NCBI GenBank assembly: GCA_951804985.1
Contig: OX638136.1
Coordinates: 1,054,001 to 1,118,000, forward strand
DNA from: Dryomyza anilis
Lineage: Eukaryota; Arthropoda; Insecta; Diptera; Dryomyzidae
DNA length: 64,000 nt
Reading direction: 5' to 3'
Both the position numbers and the translations under genes were made by a program. The notes beneath the pieces were generated by a model, which had not been told where the DNA came from, did no database searches, and worked only from the letters and a program-made list of their open reading frames with translations. This document shows positions 11,229 through 22,698 of the stretch, piece after piece (within the stretch, counting starts at the first letter, position 1; each line of letters begins with the position of its first letter).

Positions 11229-11804
11229 TCTAAAAATTTACAATACAATATATTAAGGACCAGTTTCAGAGTGAACTGTGGAACAGAAGTCAATTCTAGC
11301 TGATATTTTTGATACACATGATGATAGTTCTCTCAATTCCCCTTTATATAAAACTAACACTCTTCATGTGGAGTTTATATTGAAAGAGTTATTACAGTTT
11401 TAATGTAATCCATTTTTATTTCTTAAAAAGCACTTGTTTTAATTTTTTGACTTTACAGAAGAATTTTACACTAGGGTGTAACATTTTTTGTTTGTTCTCT
11501 TGGTTCTCATAAATTATTAATAAAATGACATATTTTTAAAATTTTTGCAACAAACATTAATTTCCGAATTTCGGCGAGCTAGGCTAAGCTTCTGTCCCAT
11601 AGTGCAGTGCACACTTAAGTGTCGATTTTTCATCCAACTATACAAAACTAAAGTTCCCGATTTCGTTACTTAAGTTTTATTTAAGTGTTTTACTTAACAG
11701 CTTCCATATTTCTTAAACATATTTGTACGCATTTAAGTGAAAACTGAGAAACGCCGAAAAACTTAAAATTTCTTCAACTCAAATTGCGGTCTTATAATTT
11801 TCAG
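11229..11804. other. No gene; possible intron 5' of the next exon
   Basis: No frame is supported. The interval ends in a pyrimidine-rich tract and TTTTCAG at 11798-11804, which fits the acceptor of the exon that follows. Confidence 0.5.
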
Positions 11805-12077
11805 ATTGATAATCAGGCTAATTTGGAGGCGGCTCATAGTTTGCTAGATCTTTATGCGTCTCTATTTGGCAGATTGAGCCAAATTGCTCTAAAACATGTG
11901 GATAATTTAACCCAATCTATTTTTGTGAATACTTCAATTGCCAACATTGCTCTAAAATATGTGGATGATTCCACCCAATCTATGTTGGTAAATACTGCAA
12001 TATCCAATATTGCTCCAAAATATGTGGATAAATCTAGCCAATTTATGTTGGTGAATACCGCAATATCCAACACAGAG
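11805..12077 (+). CDS. Exon with three 21-residue repeats, unknown protein
   Basis: A clean acceptor (ATAATTTTCAG) and a clean donor (CACAGAG then GTATGT) bound 273 bases, exactly 91 codons, open throughout in one frame. The exon therefore keeps phase at both ends. After a leader (QANLEAAHSLLDLYASLFG), three copies of a 63-bp unit encode variants of IALKYVDDSTQSMLVNTAISN. The DNA repeats differ mainly by substitutions and have no frame-breaking indels, which suggests selection or a young array. No signal peptide or known domain is visible. Neighbouring exons were not found. It may instead be a coding-like minisatellite. Confidence 0.5.
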
Positions 12078-12134
12078 GTATGTTTTTAAAGTACAATTTA
12101 AATCTGAATAAACAAAATTTATAACTTACTCAGG

Positions 12135-12165
12135 TTAAGTACCTCTCCTTTTTTGAGGTACTTAA
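12135..12165. other. Perfect 11-bp inverted repeat (hairpin)
   Basis: TTAAGTACCTC and GAGGTACTTAA are separated by nine bases. It lies just after the repeat exon, within a stretch where AAGTACCTC/GAGGTACTT motifs recur (12134-12190). It could be a transposon end or a regulatory palindrome. No function can be assigned. Confidence 0.6.
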
Positions 12166-12739
12166 GCGAGGTGGGCATCTTCGCTTAAGTATCTTAAAGA
12201 ACTTGAAAAATAGGCTATGTCAAAAAACCAAACCAATTTAAAACAAAAAACTGATAGAGTGGGGAGGTACTTTACCAAGGCTCACAATATTTGTTTACTG
12301 CGCCAATGTTGAGACAAAATTACACACACCCTCAAAACAAACTTAATTAATAACGGCGCGTAATTATAGACAATTTTAAACTAGAGTTTATTTTAATGTA
12401 CAGCTTGATTTTTAAAATTTTATTTTTATACAAAAACTTTCAAAAATTCGTTAGTAAATTTATGCATGGTTTCTATTCGCTATCACTCGTCATCACTATT
12501 TCGCTAAACAGAAATGAAATACAAATCAGTTCAAACCAGAAATATGAATGCTAGAAAGAAACGAGTACATACATCACTTTTTTAGCTTGCTATAACAAAG
12601 ATATGTTTTTTGTTTAAATTTTTCTAGGCTTGCTATAAATACACATTTTTGTTTGTTTATTTTACATTGACATTTGAATATTATTAAATACAATGTCAAC
12701 ATTGTGCAAAATTAAAAACTATATTAGTATTCGTCGTAT
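12166..12739. other. No gene seen
   Basis: AT-rich sequence without a supported frame, repeat or RNA gene. Confidence 0.5.
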
Positions 12740-13160
12740 CGAGGATGAATCGAGGATGTGCGATGAAACAAAACCGGAAAACCTTAAACACCTAAAGTGT
12801 GGTGTGCTGAAGACTCGTCTCTTTCCTCACCGGTTGCCTACAGTGTCAGTCGTGTCATTCCAAGTTGCTCGTATCAGCGATGACTGCTGTGGTACGAAAT
12901 CTAGCACGCGAACAACGCCTAAAAAGCCGACATCTATTGCATGTTTCGCAACATCTTCTGTCTGCAGTTTCCTTGTGAATCGAATGACTCAAATCTGGAC
13001 ATACTGAAGCATCGGATATCCCGTCATCGATGATATAATGTGAATATGCCAGGAAGGTTGGTTACATCAATGTTGAGGCGCACTGTCGTCTGTTTTCTGA
13101 CACATGGTGATCTTTGGATTTTGTCATCAAGTCTTCGAGGATATCCTGCTGGATCAGGTT
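12740..13160. other. GC-richer island, coding status unclear
   Basis: This patch is clearly richer in GC than its flanks. The plus strand is open for 104 codons at 12693-13007. The minus strand from 13159 has about 43 open codons with plausible protein character (PDPAGYPRRLDDKIQRSPCV, and later LNIDVTNLPGIFTLYHR). Neither shows a known domain or firm splice sites. It is probably a decayed gene or transposon fragment. Confidence 0.3.
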
Positions 13161-13692
13161 TTTATTTTAAAACAAAATATTATAATTAAAAAAAAAAATC
13201 TGTGTGATTAAACTCTGCATATGCATTTGTTTTAGTTCCAGTTGTTAAAGTGGCTATATCCACGTGGTTTTTATTTTGTTCGTCTCAATACAAGAGTGCA
13301 CAAGAAAAATTTATATTCTGGCCAAACGGATATTTTTTTGAAATGCATCGATTTACAGAATTCGATTTTTTTTAACTTAACCTTTTTGCAAAATCTAATT
13401 TTCATATCTTGACTTATTTATGTAATTAAAACTCAGCTTCTACGTAAGATATTTAAAGACCACACAACTTTTTGAAGAAACAACAAATGTAGCTTTGCAA
13501 AACTTTTAAAATTAATGCAATCAGTTAAGAGTTTTGGGTCATTAAGACAAAAAATTTCAAATTTGTATTACTATTTTTAAAATCGCAATAAAAAAACATT
13601 TTGTAAGATAAATTACATATTTTTATAGTTATTAAAAGTAAATGCAATTACTTACTCAAAATCTTTGAAATTATATAAATTAAATAAAACGA
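13161..13692. other. No gene seen
   Basis: AT-rich sequence with no supported feature. Confidence 0.55.
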
Positions 13693-13800
13693 GTTGGGAA
13701 AGTTAGGTCACATGGGTAAGTTCGGTCACATGGGACGGACTTTTATAGTCGGTCGGGCCCGACTATGGAATACCCTACAATTTGGTGTGAATTTTAGTGT
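13693..13800 (+). mobile_element. DINE-1-like 5' fragment
   Basis: GTTGGGAAAGTTAGGTCACA matches the start of the 5203-5907 element. A TATAGTCGG...CCGACTAT stem and ACCCTACA follow, as in that copy. The rest of the element is missing. Confidence 0.55.
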
Positions 13801-15733
13801 GGGGAATTTAATTGTATACCTACCTTTAAAGTTCTTAATTATGCTGAACATTCTTACACTCAGAATATTATTTACATATCAAATTTCTGACGACGTATAT
13901 TCCATTAATTTAAAAAATTGATGTAGAAGTAAAAAAATAAAAAAATTTTAAAACAAGTAGAAAAATAAATGTGGGCGGATCACGCCCACTTTTAAAACAT
14001 ATGTAGAGATTTAAGGCTAATTTTTCATAATTTTGTTTTCAATAATGTTTCAAATGATGTTAAAAATATATTCAATATAAATGTTATATGGGAATCGAAC
14101 TTTTGAGTTTAAAGTGTTTCATGCTAGGCGGGACTGTGGAAAATATAAAACAAAGGATGCCTGTTTAAATAAACACTGCTTCTGTATTTTTTATCCGATT
14201 TTTTTCATTTACAGTTTCTTGAAAAGCTAATAAAATTTTCCAACAGATGACATACCCACATTTTTAGTTTATTGCGTTGCAGAGACATCATTTCAATTTA
14301 GTTTTGAAATTGTTAATTTTGGAACGAAAATGCTTACTTTGAGGTCCCGGCGGGTCCATTTCCCATATTCGAATTTCGCTGAAAATTCTCCACATCGATT
14401 TTCTCATTCAATAGAGCATTTCTATGGGGTGACCTTCAAAATCAAACTCGATGATTTTTTTCATACAAAGTCATTGTCATTCTAGTGGTCTTTATCCTTG
14501 CATTTAAAGTTTTTTTGATAAGTAACCTTTTTTAAAATTGTGAAAAAATCCAAAATTTTTATTGATTTATTATTGTGCCAAATTACAAGATGGTATTTTG
14601 ATGTTGTCATATTTAAAAATACATTTTATACATTTTTATGTATTTATATGTACTTATTGAAATATTACTCTCGAATCTGAAGTCCGTTTTGCTCCATCAT
14701 CATAATTTGGGGTCATATATGAACAATTAAAAACATTACAAAAAACATTTTAATATCAAAAGATACAGATTTGGTTTCTTCAGAAATGTTATATACCATG
14801 ACCATGTGCATTTTTTATTACTTTGATACCAATATTTTTCAAAATCTAAAATAAAAGATATATGTGTATTGTTGTGGATTTCGACATTGTAAAAATAATG
14901 ATATTTTCGGTTTTTTTCATAGACTTTCTGTTTCAAGGACATTGGACAAAAACGAAATATTTTGTTTTATGGCAAACTTTTAAGTTATGTTGGATTCAAA
15001 ATATTCATTAATGCCAGACAAGAATTAATATTATAATTCAGTTGTGAAACTGATATTTGAATTTTCTTTGTTAAAAATTCAAATATGAGAATGGTGTTCA
15101 TCTGGAAGCCGTGAAATATATACCAAAAATGGTCTTTATTAACCTGAAATACACTACTTTATTACTTATATCCCGAAACCATGATACGTGTTTTTAAAAT
15201 TAATATCAATACTTAATGTGTGAGCGTTAATTTAGTTACAAGAAAAATTATTGTCTTTCCACAATAAAAACAAGAATTTTCATTTTTGTCAAATATCCTT
15301 GAAACAGCATGTCTAGGAAAAAGCACTAAATACTCCATTGTTTGTAATAATAATATCGAAATTCATAAGAATATATAACTTTTATTTCTGTTTTCGAAAA
15401 ATGTTGGCAAATGAGTATACAACGTAATAAAAAATGTAAAATTTATTTTTTTTATTATTATGAGGTAGATCTGAGGCAATGTTGTTACTTGAGGACCCCA
15501 CCTCATTTTTTTATAAACATAAAAAATGAAGAAAGTATAATAGTTTTCTCAAGCGTTCACGCGGAATGTCCAAATTTGTAATTAGTTGCGTTAAATTCGA
15601 AAAAACGAGGTCTATAGAAAATCATTGGGACGATGGTTAAAAAAATGCACCTGTTAATGATACATAACATTGATCAAGAACATTGGGAACACTAACACTA
15701 ATATGCACTACTATACTATATAAATAATAGTTT
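13801..15733. other. No gene seen
   Basis: About 1.9 kb of AT-rich sequence. Frames of 60-75 codons occur but have no domain, splice or codon signal. No tandem array or TIR pair was noticed. Confidence 0.55.
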
Positions 15734-16250
15734 TTATACCATACACTAAGAGTTAAAGGGTATATTCAGTTTGGTACGCCGTTTGTAACACCCAGAAGGA
15801 AGCATCTCCGGTATGGAAAAGTATATATATTCTTGATACCTCATATAAAATTTACATCTACAGATCAATATTACTGTATACGTGCTTAGGTAAACTTTTT
15901 TGGTCAAATATATATTGACATCATGCTCAAATACATAAAAATAATGTTTTCCCTCAAAATGAATTGTGGTTCCCAAAAAAAAAAAAAAAAAAAATCGGTA
16001 CACCTACCCATTTGTAAATATGGGTATCAAATGAATGGAAATTCTTCAGCGATTGTAAGTTTGTAGTTATTTTCAGGATTCGTATACCCTGGTGACCTAT
16101 ATACCACTTTGAATGTTAACCACACATATGTGTAGGGTATTTATAGTCGACTTAGACCGACTATAATTTTGATAATCCTAACTATCATAATAACACCTGC
16201 TATAAAATGTCCCTACTTTAAAATTTCCCATGTGATCTAACCTTCCCAAA
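15734..16250 (-). mobile_element. DINE-1 / mini-me-like element, internally deleted (copy 2)
   Basis: In reverse orientation this matches both ends of 5203-5907, including the terminal hairpin (CACTAAGAGT near 15743) and the TAGTCGACTTAGACCGACTA stem near 16145. The piece that holds the GTCY repeat and conserved core is absent, so the TA-run end joins directly to the region near ATATAAAATTTACATC. A run of 19 A bases at 15975-15993 replaces a T-rich stretch of the other copies. Confidence 0.75.
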
Positions 16251-16613
16251 TGTTTTTCTATTAAAAATAGTCAATAGGATAAATTATTCTTTTAATCGGA
16301 TAATACCATTAAATACTCTAAAATACCATGACACTGCCATTGAGTTTATATGATTGATTTTTTTTTTTGTATACTATTAAATCAATAATTGTCCTATAGA
16401 CAAATTTTAATGTGATTTGTGTGAAATTTTTCTGGGTGTTTTGATGCCTGACACCGTAACAAAGTGAAGAGCAAATGAACTATGTTTATCTAATTTAAAA
16501 TCAGTAGGCTTACATATTCGCGTAAATATTGTACAAAATAATTTTTACAAATTCATGTATTTAAAATTAAAAAAGTATTGCCGAAAAACATATAATAAAA
16601 ATAGAAAATTAAA
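16251..16613. other. No gene; candidate promoter region of the MADF gene
   Basis: AT-rich sequence immediately upstream of the ATG at 16614. No initiator or TATA element can be claimed with confidence in such AT-rich DNA. Confidence 0.4.
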
Positions 16614-17036
16614 ATGGATTTAATAGTGCTGAAAGGTTAGTAATTATATGAGTACAGCATTGTCACTAAGACTGTGCGATTATTATTAATTATTCATATT
16701 TCAGAATTATTATTACGCTCCCGACGAATGCTTTGGGATATTACTTGTGTCGACTATAAAAATAACAAACTTCGACAACAACAGTGGTCAGAACTTTTAA
16801 TTGAACTCGGTAAAAATGTAATAATAGTTTTTTACATAATTTTAATTATAAATATTTACAGGATTGGAAAATACTTGTTAAAATGTATCTGTAGTCTGAA
16901 AAAAATGTTCTGCTCTGAAATAGAAATATCAGCAGTGGTTGTCGGGGGCATCATTAAGTAGATCGTCAGGAACGCGGAAGGAGATTAATGCGCAAGACAG
17001 CTAAACATTTTTAAATGACTCCCTGAGACCAAAAAA
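16614..17036 (+). pseudogene. MADF-domain gene, 5' exons (decayed)
   Basis: Exon 1 (16614-16635, ATG to donor AAAG/GTTAG) joins exon 2 (16705-16809, acceptor TTTCAG) in phase and gives the first half of a MADF domain: LLLRSRRMLWDITCVDYKNN then QQQWSELLIELG. The key pattern R-x-LWD-x5-Y-x-N-x8-W is intact. The introns would be 69 and 52 nt, normal for flies. The next exon (16862-17036, acceptor TTTACAG, donor GTAAGT) should complete the domain. A matching end is visible (SGASLSRSSGTRKEINAQDS, then a stop, then TFLNDSLRPKK), but its first part is frameshifted and has stops. MADF proteins are nuclear DNA-binding regulators of the Adf-1 type. A BESS-like terminal exon lies at 20718-20911, so this looks like a once complete MADF-BESS gene now decaying. 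Confidence 0.65.
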
Positions 17037-17137
17037 GTAAGTTCAAACAAATTTTTATTTAAGTACAATTATATTCACTTCCTTTTTAATCGTTATTAAA
17101 AATAAATTCAATTGTTTATTCGTTATTCGAATAGCAA

Positions 17138-17143
<6 letters not shown>

Positions 17144-17208
<65 letters not shown>
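17144..17208. repeat. (TA)n microsatellite
   Basis: About 32 uninterrupted TA units. The Ile-Tyr frames on both strands are artefacts of the repeat. Confidence 0.97.
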
Positions 17209-17213
<5 letters not shown>

Positions 17214-18036
17214 TCTGAAATTTATTTTACTAAATTGTTTTTTGACCCAAGAAAAATTTTGAAAGCCCAAAATAAAAATTTAAGTATGCAAAAATGAATT
17301 AGTTGTTAGCATTTTTAACCTTATATATATATTTATTTTTTATTTATTCTTCAGCTTAAACATTTTTAAAGCTATAAAGCCAATACAAGGCGAATATATA
17401 CTTAACTAATTAAATCTAAAAATTCAATTTAAGAAATTAAGTTTAAAGAAATTACTTGAATTTATGATTAAAAATGAAAATATGAAAAAAAATTAAAAAT
17501 ATATTTCAAAAATAGTAAAAAAAAAAATAGAAACATTTATTTTTTTTTGAAGTTCTGCCCTAAACTAAAAGCTTGCATCGAGAAAGTATAAAAAAAATGT
17601 TTTTTTTTGAAGGCCTATAAAATCCCCCATTGTTTTTAGTCAAACACCATATTTGAACCAAACTAAATGCTTTCAACGGTAGTTTTAAAATTGTCAGTGT
17701 TATTTAATTATAATTGCATTTAGGGGGGTAAAAGTCTTAAAAACTGACGTCATTTGTTGAAAGTGACCTCGGAGATCAACTAAACCTATAGGACAAATAT
17801 GTTAATTGCCGAGACCTTTCCAACAATATATAAAATCGAATACTTATCTATAACGAAAAAACGATTTTGGCGGTTTTTAGCGGGCAAATAAAAAAAGAAT
17901 AAAAAATTGTTTCTGACACTTTTACGAGGTAAGCTTCCATTTAGGGCAAGACATTCAAAGATTCTTCTCGACCCGGCCTAATGTTTATTCCAAACATTTG
18001 TTAAGCAAAATTAATTAATAATAATTTGAATAAATA
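17209..18036. other. No gene; probably intron of the MADF gene
   Basis: AT-rich DNA between the MADF exons and the BESS exon. No splice-bounded open exon was found here. Confidence 0.45.
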
Positions 18037-18435
18037 CACCCAGGGAAAAAAATGGCTCTCCCAAACATAATTAGCAGCATACAACGTATTTGTTTGGAGA
18101 CTGCTGCAAACATAATATATTTGCATTTACAAAAAAATATATTTGCATTTACAAAAGTAATAAAATTGCACTGATGCAAACATAATTAATGTTTAGCTCT
18201 GAACATAATATATTTGTACTGAAGCATGAAAACTAATGCTTCTGAATATAATATGTTTAGCTATGAATATAATTTATGTTTGGATGGGAATACAAATATG
18301 TGTACAGGCAAATATTATATGTTTGGGCATAAGCATCGTTTCGTCGTCGCACATAATATTGCAGACATATATTTATTGTTTGTAAACACATTATATTTGA
18401 GTTCAAACATATCCAATTACGTATTTCCCTGCGTG
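18037..18435. mobile_element. Tc1/mariner-type MITE (TA target)
   Basis: Ends are CACCCAGGGAAA and the inverse TTTCCCTGCGTG, one mismatch in 12, each directly flanked by TA (18035-18036 and 18436-18437). A TA duplication fits the Tc1/mariner superfamily. The 399-bp interior contains repeated AACATAATATATTTG-like strings and no transposase. It lies inside the presumed large intron of the MADF-BESS gene. Confidence 0.75.
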
Positions 18436-18879
18436 TATCAAATAAAAAATAGTTATGTTTGAAAAGAACAAAGATTTTTATTTTAAAATAACACGCAAAA
18501 TTTATTAATTATTATATTATCTTTTTAATTCAAAGATCACTATCACTGTGGAATTCCGTAGACATTGAAGTGAACAATACTGATGCATTTCGGAAGAACG
18601 AACTTAATAATCAAACATATCCTCCGTACCTTAATAGTAACTTTATCTTTTTTATAGTTAATATTGCTTATGAAATACTTGACGACGAAATTATTGTAAC
18701 TGAAGTTGTAAATCTAACTCGCGAAAATGCGAATACAGTTCTAAATGGTTAGCATAAAAACACTATTATCACAGAAATTATTGACATCTATTGTGGTATT
18801 TTTATTTTTTCAGTTTCAATATGTGATATGAAACCATAATTACAAGCATATATTTATTTATTACTTTTTGTTTTATTGT

Positions 18880-19089
18880 AGAGTACTAGAAATAATCCCT
18901 GGCATAAAGCATAAAAGAAAGGAACATGCTAAAAATAACTATTCATCTGGTAATTACATTTATATCATTACAAATATTAAAAATAATCAATTTAAAAAGG
19001 TTGACCTCCAGAGTCCTGATTTATCGTTGTCTGACAGTTCAAATCAACATTATAGGATAACTAGAAGTGCAATTAAACTTCGAAGTTAG
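18880..19089 (+). other. Possible middle exon of the MADF-BESS gene
   Basis: An acceptor-like TTTTATTGTAG precedes an open, basic stretch (IIPGIKHKRKEHAKNNYSSG), followed by a good donor-like CATCTG/GTAATT at about 18949. If read on, the frame continues as SPDLSLSDSSNQHYRITRSA to a stop at 19087-19089. A basic, Ser-rich linker is what separates MADF and BESS in this family, but the assignment is weak. Confidence 0.3.
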
Positions 19090-19198
19090 ATTATGTGGTA
19101 TTGAAAAAGGACATGATTGATTCATTGTGACCTGTGATCAGATAGCTCATTTAACTGTCAAATTTTTTTGTAAAAGAAAAACATTATTTTATGTTTTT

Positions 19199-19320
19199 TC
19201 TTGAAATACCCTATACATTGTCAGAGTTCCAGTGCTCCCCAGGGTTTAAGAATCCTGAAAAAATGCAAAATACGGCTTAGATCGACTATAACTTTCATAA
19301 CTCTTACTAACTTCAATACA
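19199..19320 (-). mobile_element. DINE-1-like fragment
   Basis: ATACCCTATACATTG, a CCAGGGTTTAAGAATCCTGAA stretch, and GGCTTAGATCGACTATAA occur in the order seen in the minus-oriented DINE-1-like copies. Only the 5' part is present and it is strongly diverged. Confidence 0.45.
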
Positions 19321-19352
19321 GTCTCTGCGAAATAACAACGCAAAAACGCCTA

Positions 19353-20244
19353 CACACATAGAAAATTATTGTCTATTCCAACAATAATTTGAAAATATTT
19401 CATGTAGTGGATCCACAAATATTATTTTCAAATTATGTCGGATCCAACAATAAAATTATCAAACAAGTATTGAACATAAAATTATTGTTTCTGAAAATTT
19501 TGATTGTTGATTTTTATTTATGCTTTAAATGACATTTTTAAATTTTCAATTTTGAAATATTATTATAAAAAAGAAAACAAACAATTCGATTTTTTTTCAC
19601 TTTTTATTAGCAGATTTAATCTGAAATCTGTTAGCTGCGCAAAGAAAATGTTTGCCTAGTAGGATAGTGTGGATTGTAGACCTCATGTTTATTTTCATCG
19701 TCCCTCAGAAAAGCGTTACTTTTTAACAATGTTGCGAGGAGGTCCAGTAGTTATGGTTTTGGCGGCATAATTCACCAATTCACGACAAGTGGTTGTAACG
19801 ATTTCGCGATGATTAGTGTTATTGTGCAGAATCACGTAGTATGTTTTCGGCGCATTGCCGTCGAGAATGAAGTTGGGGTCTGTGCCGTCTGGGACGAAGC
19901 ATCAAATAGTTGGATGTATCACGTTTTCCACCGCACAACTTATTCAAATTATTGGCTATTTAGTAAAGAGCACACGCGGAAATTATGCGATTTAGTCCTC
20001 CTTTTTATTAATAAAAAAACATATAATAAGCAATAACATTACAGTTTTAAGCGACGATTTTAATATTAAATAGAAAATAAAAATTTCAAAATACAGACAT
20101 GAAATTTCTATGTCAAATTATTTCTTATATTTAAAAATAAAAATTAACAATTTTATTTTCAAAGTTAAAATTAATATTGTTGGTTGGAGATTTAAATAAA
20201 ATGATAATATTTATTTTCGAAAAATAACAATTATTTTCTATGTG
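19353..20244. mobile_element. TIR element (TA target) carrying a gene fragment
   Basis: The left end CACACATAGAAAATTATTG and right end CAATTATTTTCTATGTG are inverted copies with about two differences, each next to a TA. The outer arms are AT-rich and resemble a simple MITE. The middle (about 19620-19940) is much GC-richer and carries the 3' end of a gene on the minus strand. No transposase is present. The element is therefore a non-autonomous Tc1/mariner-like transposon with host-like cargo, or a MITE into which a processed transcript jumped. Confidence 0.6.
19716..19901 (-). pseudogene. C-terminal gene fragment inside the TIR element
   Basis: Sixty-two codons are open down to the TAA at 19716-19718. 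They include ILDGNAPKTYYVILHNNTNH and CRELVNYAAKTITTGPPRNI, which look like ordinary folded protein. AATAAA motifs follow at about 19689 and 19605 (minus sense), with an A run after the second, as in a mature 3' UTR with poly(A). A possible acceptor (CGTCCCAG) lies near 19890. I do not recognise the protein. The upstream part is missing, so this is a pseudogene or captured exon. Confidence 0.45.
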
Positions 20245-20717
20245 TATATTGACGCAAATTCATAAACAATTTAAAGTCGACTTTAAAATTAAATTATTAA
20301 AAAGGTAGACTTTAATATTTATGATGACTATACATTATTTATGAATATTCGCCATTAATTTTATTTAATGGCAAATATTATTTATATTGAATTCAATTTT
20401 TAGCATCATATAAGGGTATACTGGGACTGTAAAAAATAAAAAAATCAAGTTTGAGCGCCTCAGGACATTTTGCAAAAGCATTAGTTTTATAATTTGAAAA
20501 TAAACTCTGAACTAAAATGATATAACAAACTAATATGAATTAACCCTAGTTAAGACTTATATCGTTTCGTAAATTTTAAAAGTTATGAATTAGAAATTTC
20601 GAATTTGTTGGTTTTTATTTGTTGGTTGTTTTCCTCTTATTGATTTGTCTTAATTTAGTTCTTATAATCAATCCTTCTTAAAATTTTTAACATAAATTTA
20701 TATTTTATCTCATTTAG

Positions 20718-20911
20718 AAAAACTCAACATAGAAAAGGAAAAACTGGAAATGAAGAAAACATATTTAGAGACCATTTCTCAAACTGATCCAAAAAAATCG
20801 TTTTGCGAAATGCTGTATGGTGAATTTCAATCAATGAATATCCATCAATTTAGAACGGCAAGAAGGAAAACTATGGAGGTAGTTGATGAAATCCAAACGG
20901 ACAACGACTAA
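20718..20911 (+). CDS. BESS-like terminal exon
   Basis: After an acceptor (TCTCATTTAG at 20708-20717) the exon is open for 64 codons to the TAA at 20909-20911. It encodes a charged coiled-coil-like stretch (LNIEKEKLEMKKTYLETI) and then KSFCEMLYGEFQSMNIHQFR followed by TMEVVDEIQ. This matches the BESS pattern (F-x2-L with Met-Asn and Arg, then a helix ending in an acidic residue), the protein-interaction motif found C-terminal to MADF domains. It is intact although the MADF exons upstream are broken. The 3' UTR candidate follows immediately. Confidence 0.6.
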
Positions 20912-22698
20912 TTTATTCTTTTTTAATGTTTTTTTTTTATTAATTATTATTTTAATTTTAATCATATTTGTTCATTATTATGAAAATATTAAAATTCACA
21001 ATAATTGTATTAAACATTGTTTACGAGCTCAGTATGCTATTCCGATAGAATCTGAAATTATATTTAAGACGTCATACTCATGGATATTGCTTTAAGTTTT
21101 TGAGATTTTACAAGGAACAAAAAAATGTATAGGGATTTTAAAAATTCGCCACTTAGTCGTTAATATACCAGTCTGAAAAAAAAAATAATAGTTTTACAGA
21201 CATTTTTTATTAACTTGTTTATTCATATTTGAATCATACAATGAGCTCTGTTTGAATTTTTAATATGTAGAAATAAAACAAAATCTTTTGACATACTTTT
21301 TATACATGGAATGAATCAAACATGGATAAAACCACATTGAACTCAAATGATATCACATATATAGGTACATATTCTACGTAACATTTTTCAATCCACATGA
21401 AATTGCAGTATGTAATCTAAATTTACTGGCACGCACGAGAAGCACGATAAAACACGGGATTTTAAAAGACACGAAGAAACACGGAAAACACGACAAAACA
21501 CGGAAAAACAAGAAAAAAGTACGGAAAAATATGAAGAGTAGGCGAAACGTGAAAAAATAAAACAGGAACTGTTGATATTTTTGGAACCAGAATAGTTATA
21601 AAAAATATGTTGAAGCGGATCTGGAATCAGAACGTATATATTTTTTCTAGTTTGAATCGGTACCGCTATTTTAAAAATATCAGAACCAGAACCGAAACAT
21701 ATATTATAGTCCCTCTCAGGGAACGCAAAGAACCGGAATCGAAACCACTATTAAAAATGTATGGAACCGGAGTCGAAACCCATTTAATTTTGGTTGAAAC
21801 CGGATTCGGAACCACAATTTTAAAAATCTTGGAATCCGAACCGGAACCGATATTTCAATGGGTTTTAGTCCCTTTCATAAATAATTCAAAAGTTAAGTTT
21901 GATACTTTTGATTCTCTTAATACCATAAGTAAAACTTAAGCCAAAAGATTTAAAAAAAAAATTTAAAATACCACGAATTTAAATGGGGTACAAACTATAA
22001 AAAAAAATCTTTAATGGGTGCCTGATTTTGGAGGCACGACAGCAACTAGCACGCACGGAGATTTGCAAGAACTAACTCAGATTTTTGGGCGTCTGTCTAC
22101 CTTGGTACATTTACGGGTTTCTGTTTATAATAAAAAAAACGCAGTTTCGTATTTTATTTTAACGAAATTTTGTAACTTGGAGCGTGGCATTAATAATATA
22201 ATTTTTTTTTTAACAAATAAATACGTGAGTGAGTATTTTTGTGAGTATTTAAACTGTAATTGAAAATCCTCTCACTATCCTCCATTGTGGTATGTGTAAA
22301 CGGTTTCATCATCGTTGTTTCCAGGGGAAATACGTCAGCTGCCACGAAAACATATGGCATTTCCTTAAAATTGTCGCTATCATCGCTAGGCGACGGTATT
22401 CTTCATCATACAATGTATTAATTAATTAAATGAATAGTATTAAATTCAAAATTGATATTTACGGTTTTCGTTCATAATACAATTTCCCGAAATTGCATCT
22501 GTTGAACACGCCATTGTCGCTCTCCATGCCTGCTGCACCTATTTCACACATTGTGAAGCAATAGTGTGCGTCGTAAAAATATTGTTATGCACTTACAAAC
22601 TTTAAATTTTACTTTAAACTATCTACGATCTTCAATCTATTCAATTTCATGTCGTCGTTGCGCTTTCTAAATTAAATTTTTTGTATTACAATTGATTT
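20912..22698. other. No gene; two short low-complexity arrays
   Basis: No supported gene. At 21440-21530 variants of AAACACGGAAAACACGA recur about eight times. At 21590-21870 an irregular repeat with GGAACCGGA(A/G)(T/C)CGAAACC and TTTTAAAAAT recurs about six times at 40-50-bp spacing. The 110-codon frame there is a by-product. The patch at 22018-22400 is somewhat GC-richer but has no persuasive frame. Confidence 0.55.

Noticed and set aside
12693..13007. 104-codon plus-strand frame
   Set aside because: There is no domain, start context or splice support, and the opposite strand has equally protein-like stretches. It is listed only as an island of unclear status.
17055..17297. Open frames on both strands over 17055-17297
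   Set aside because: They are (TATATA)n translated as Ile-Tyr on both strands.
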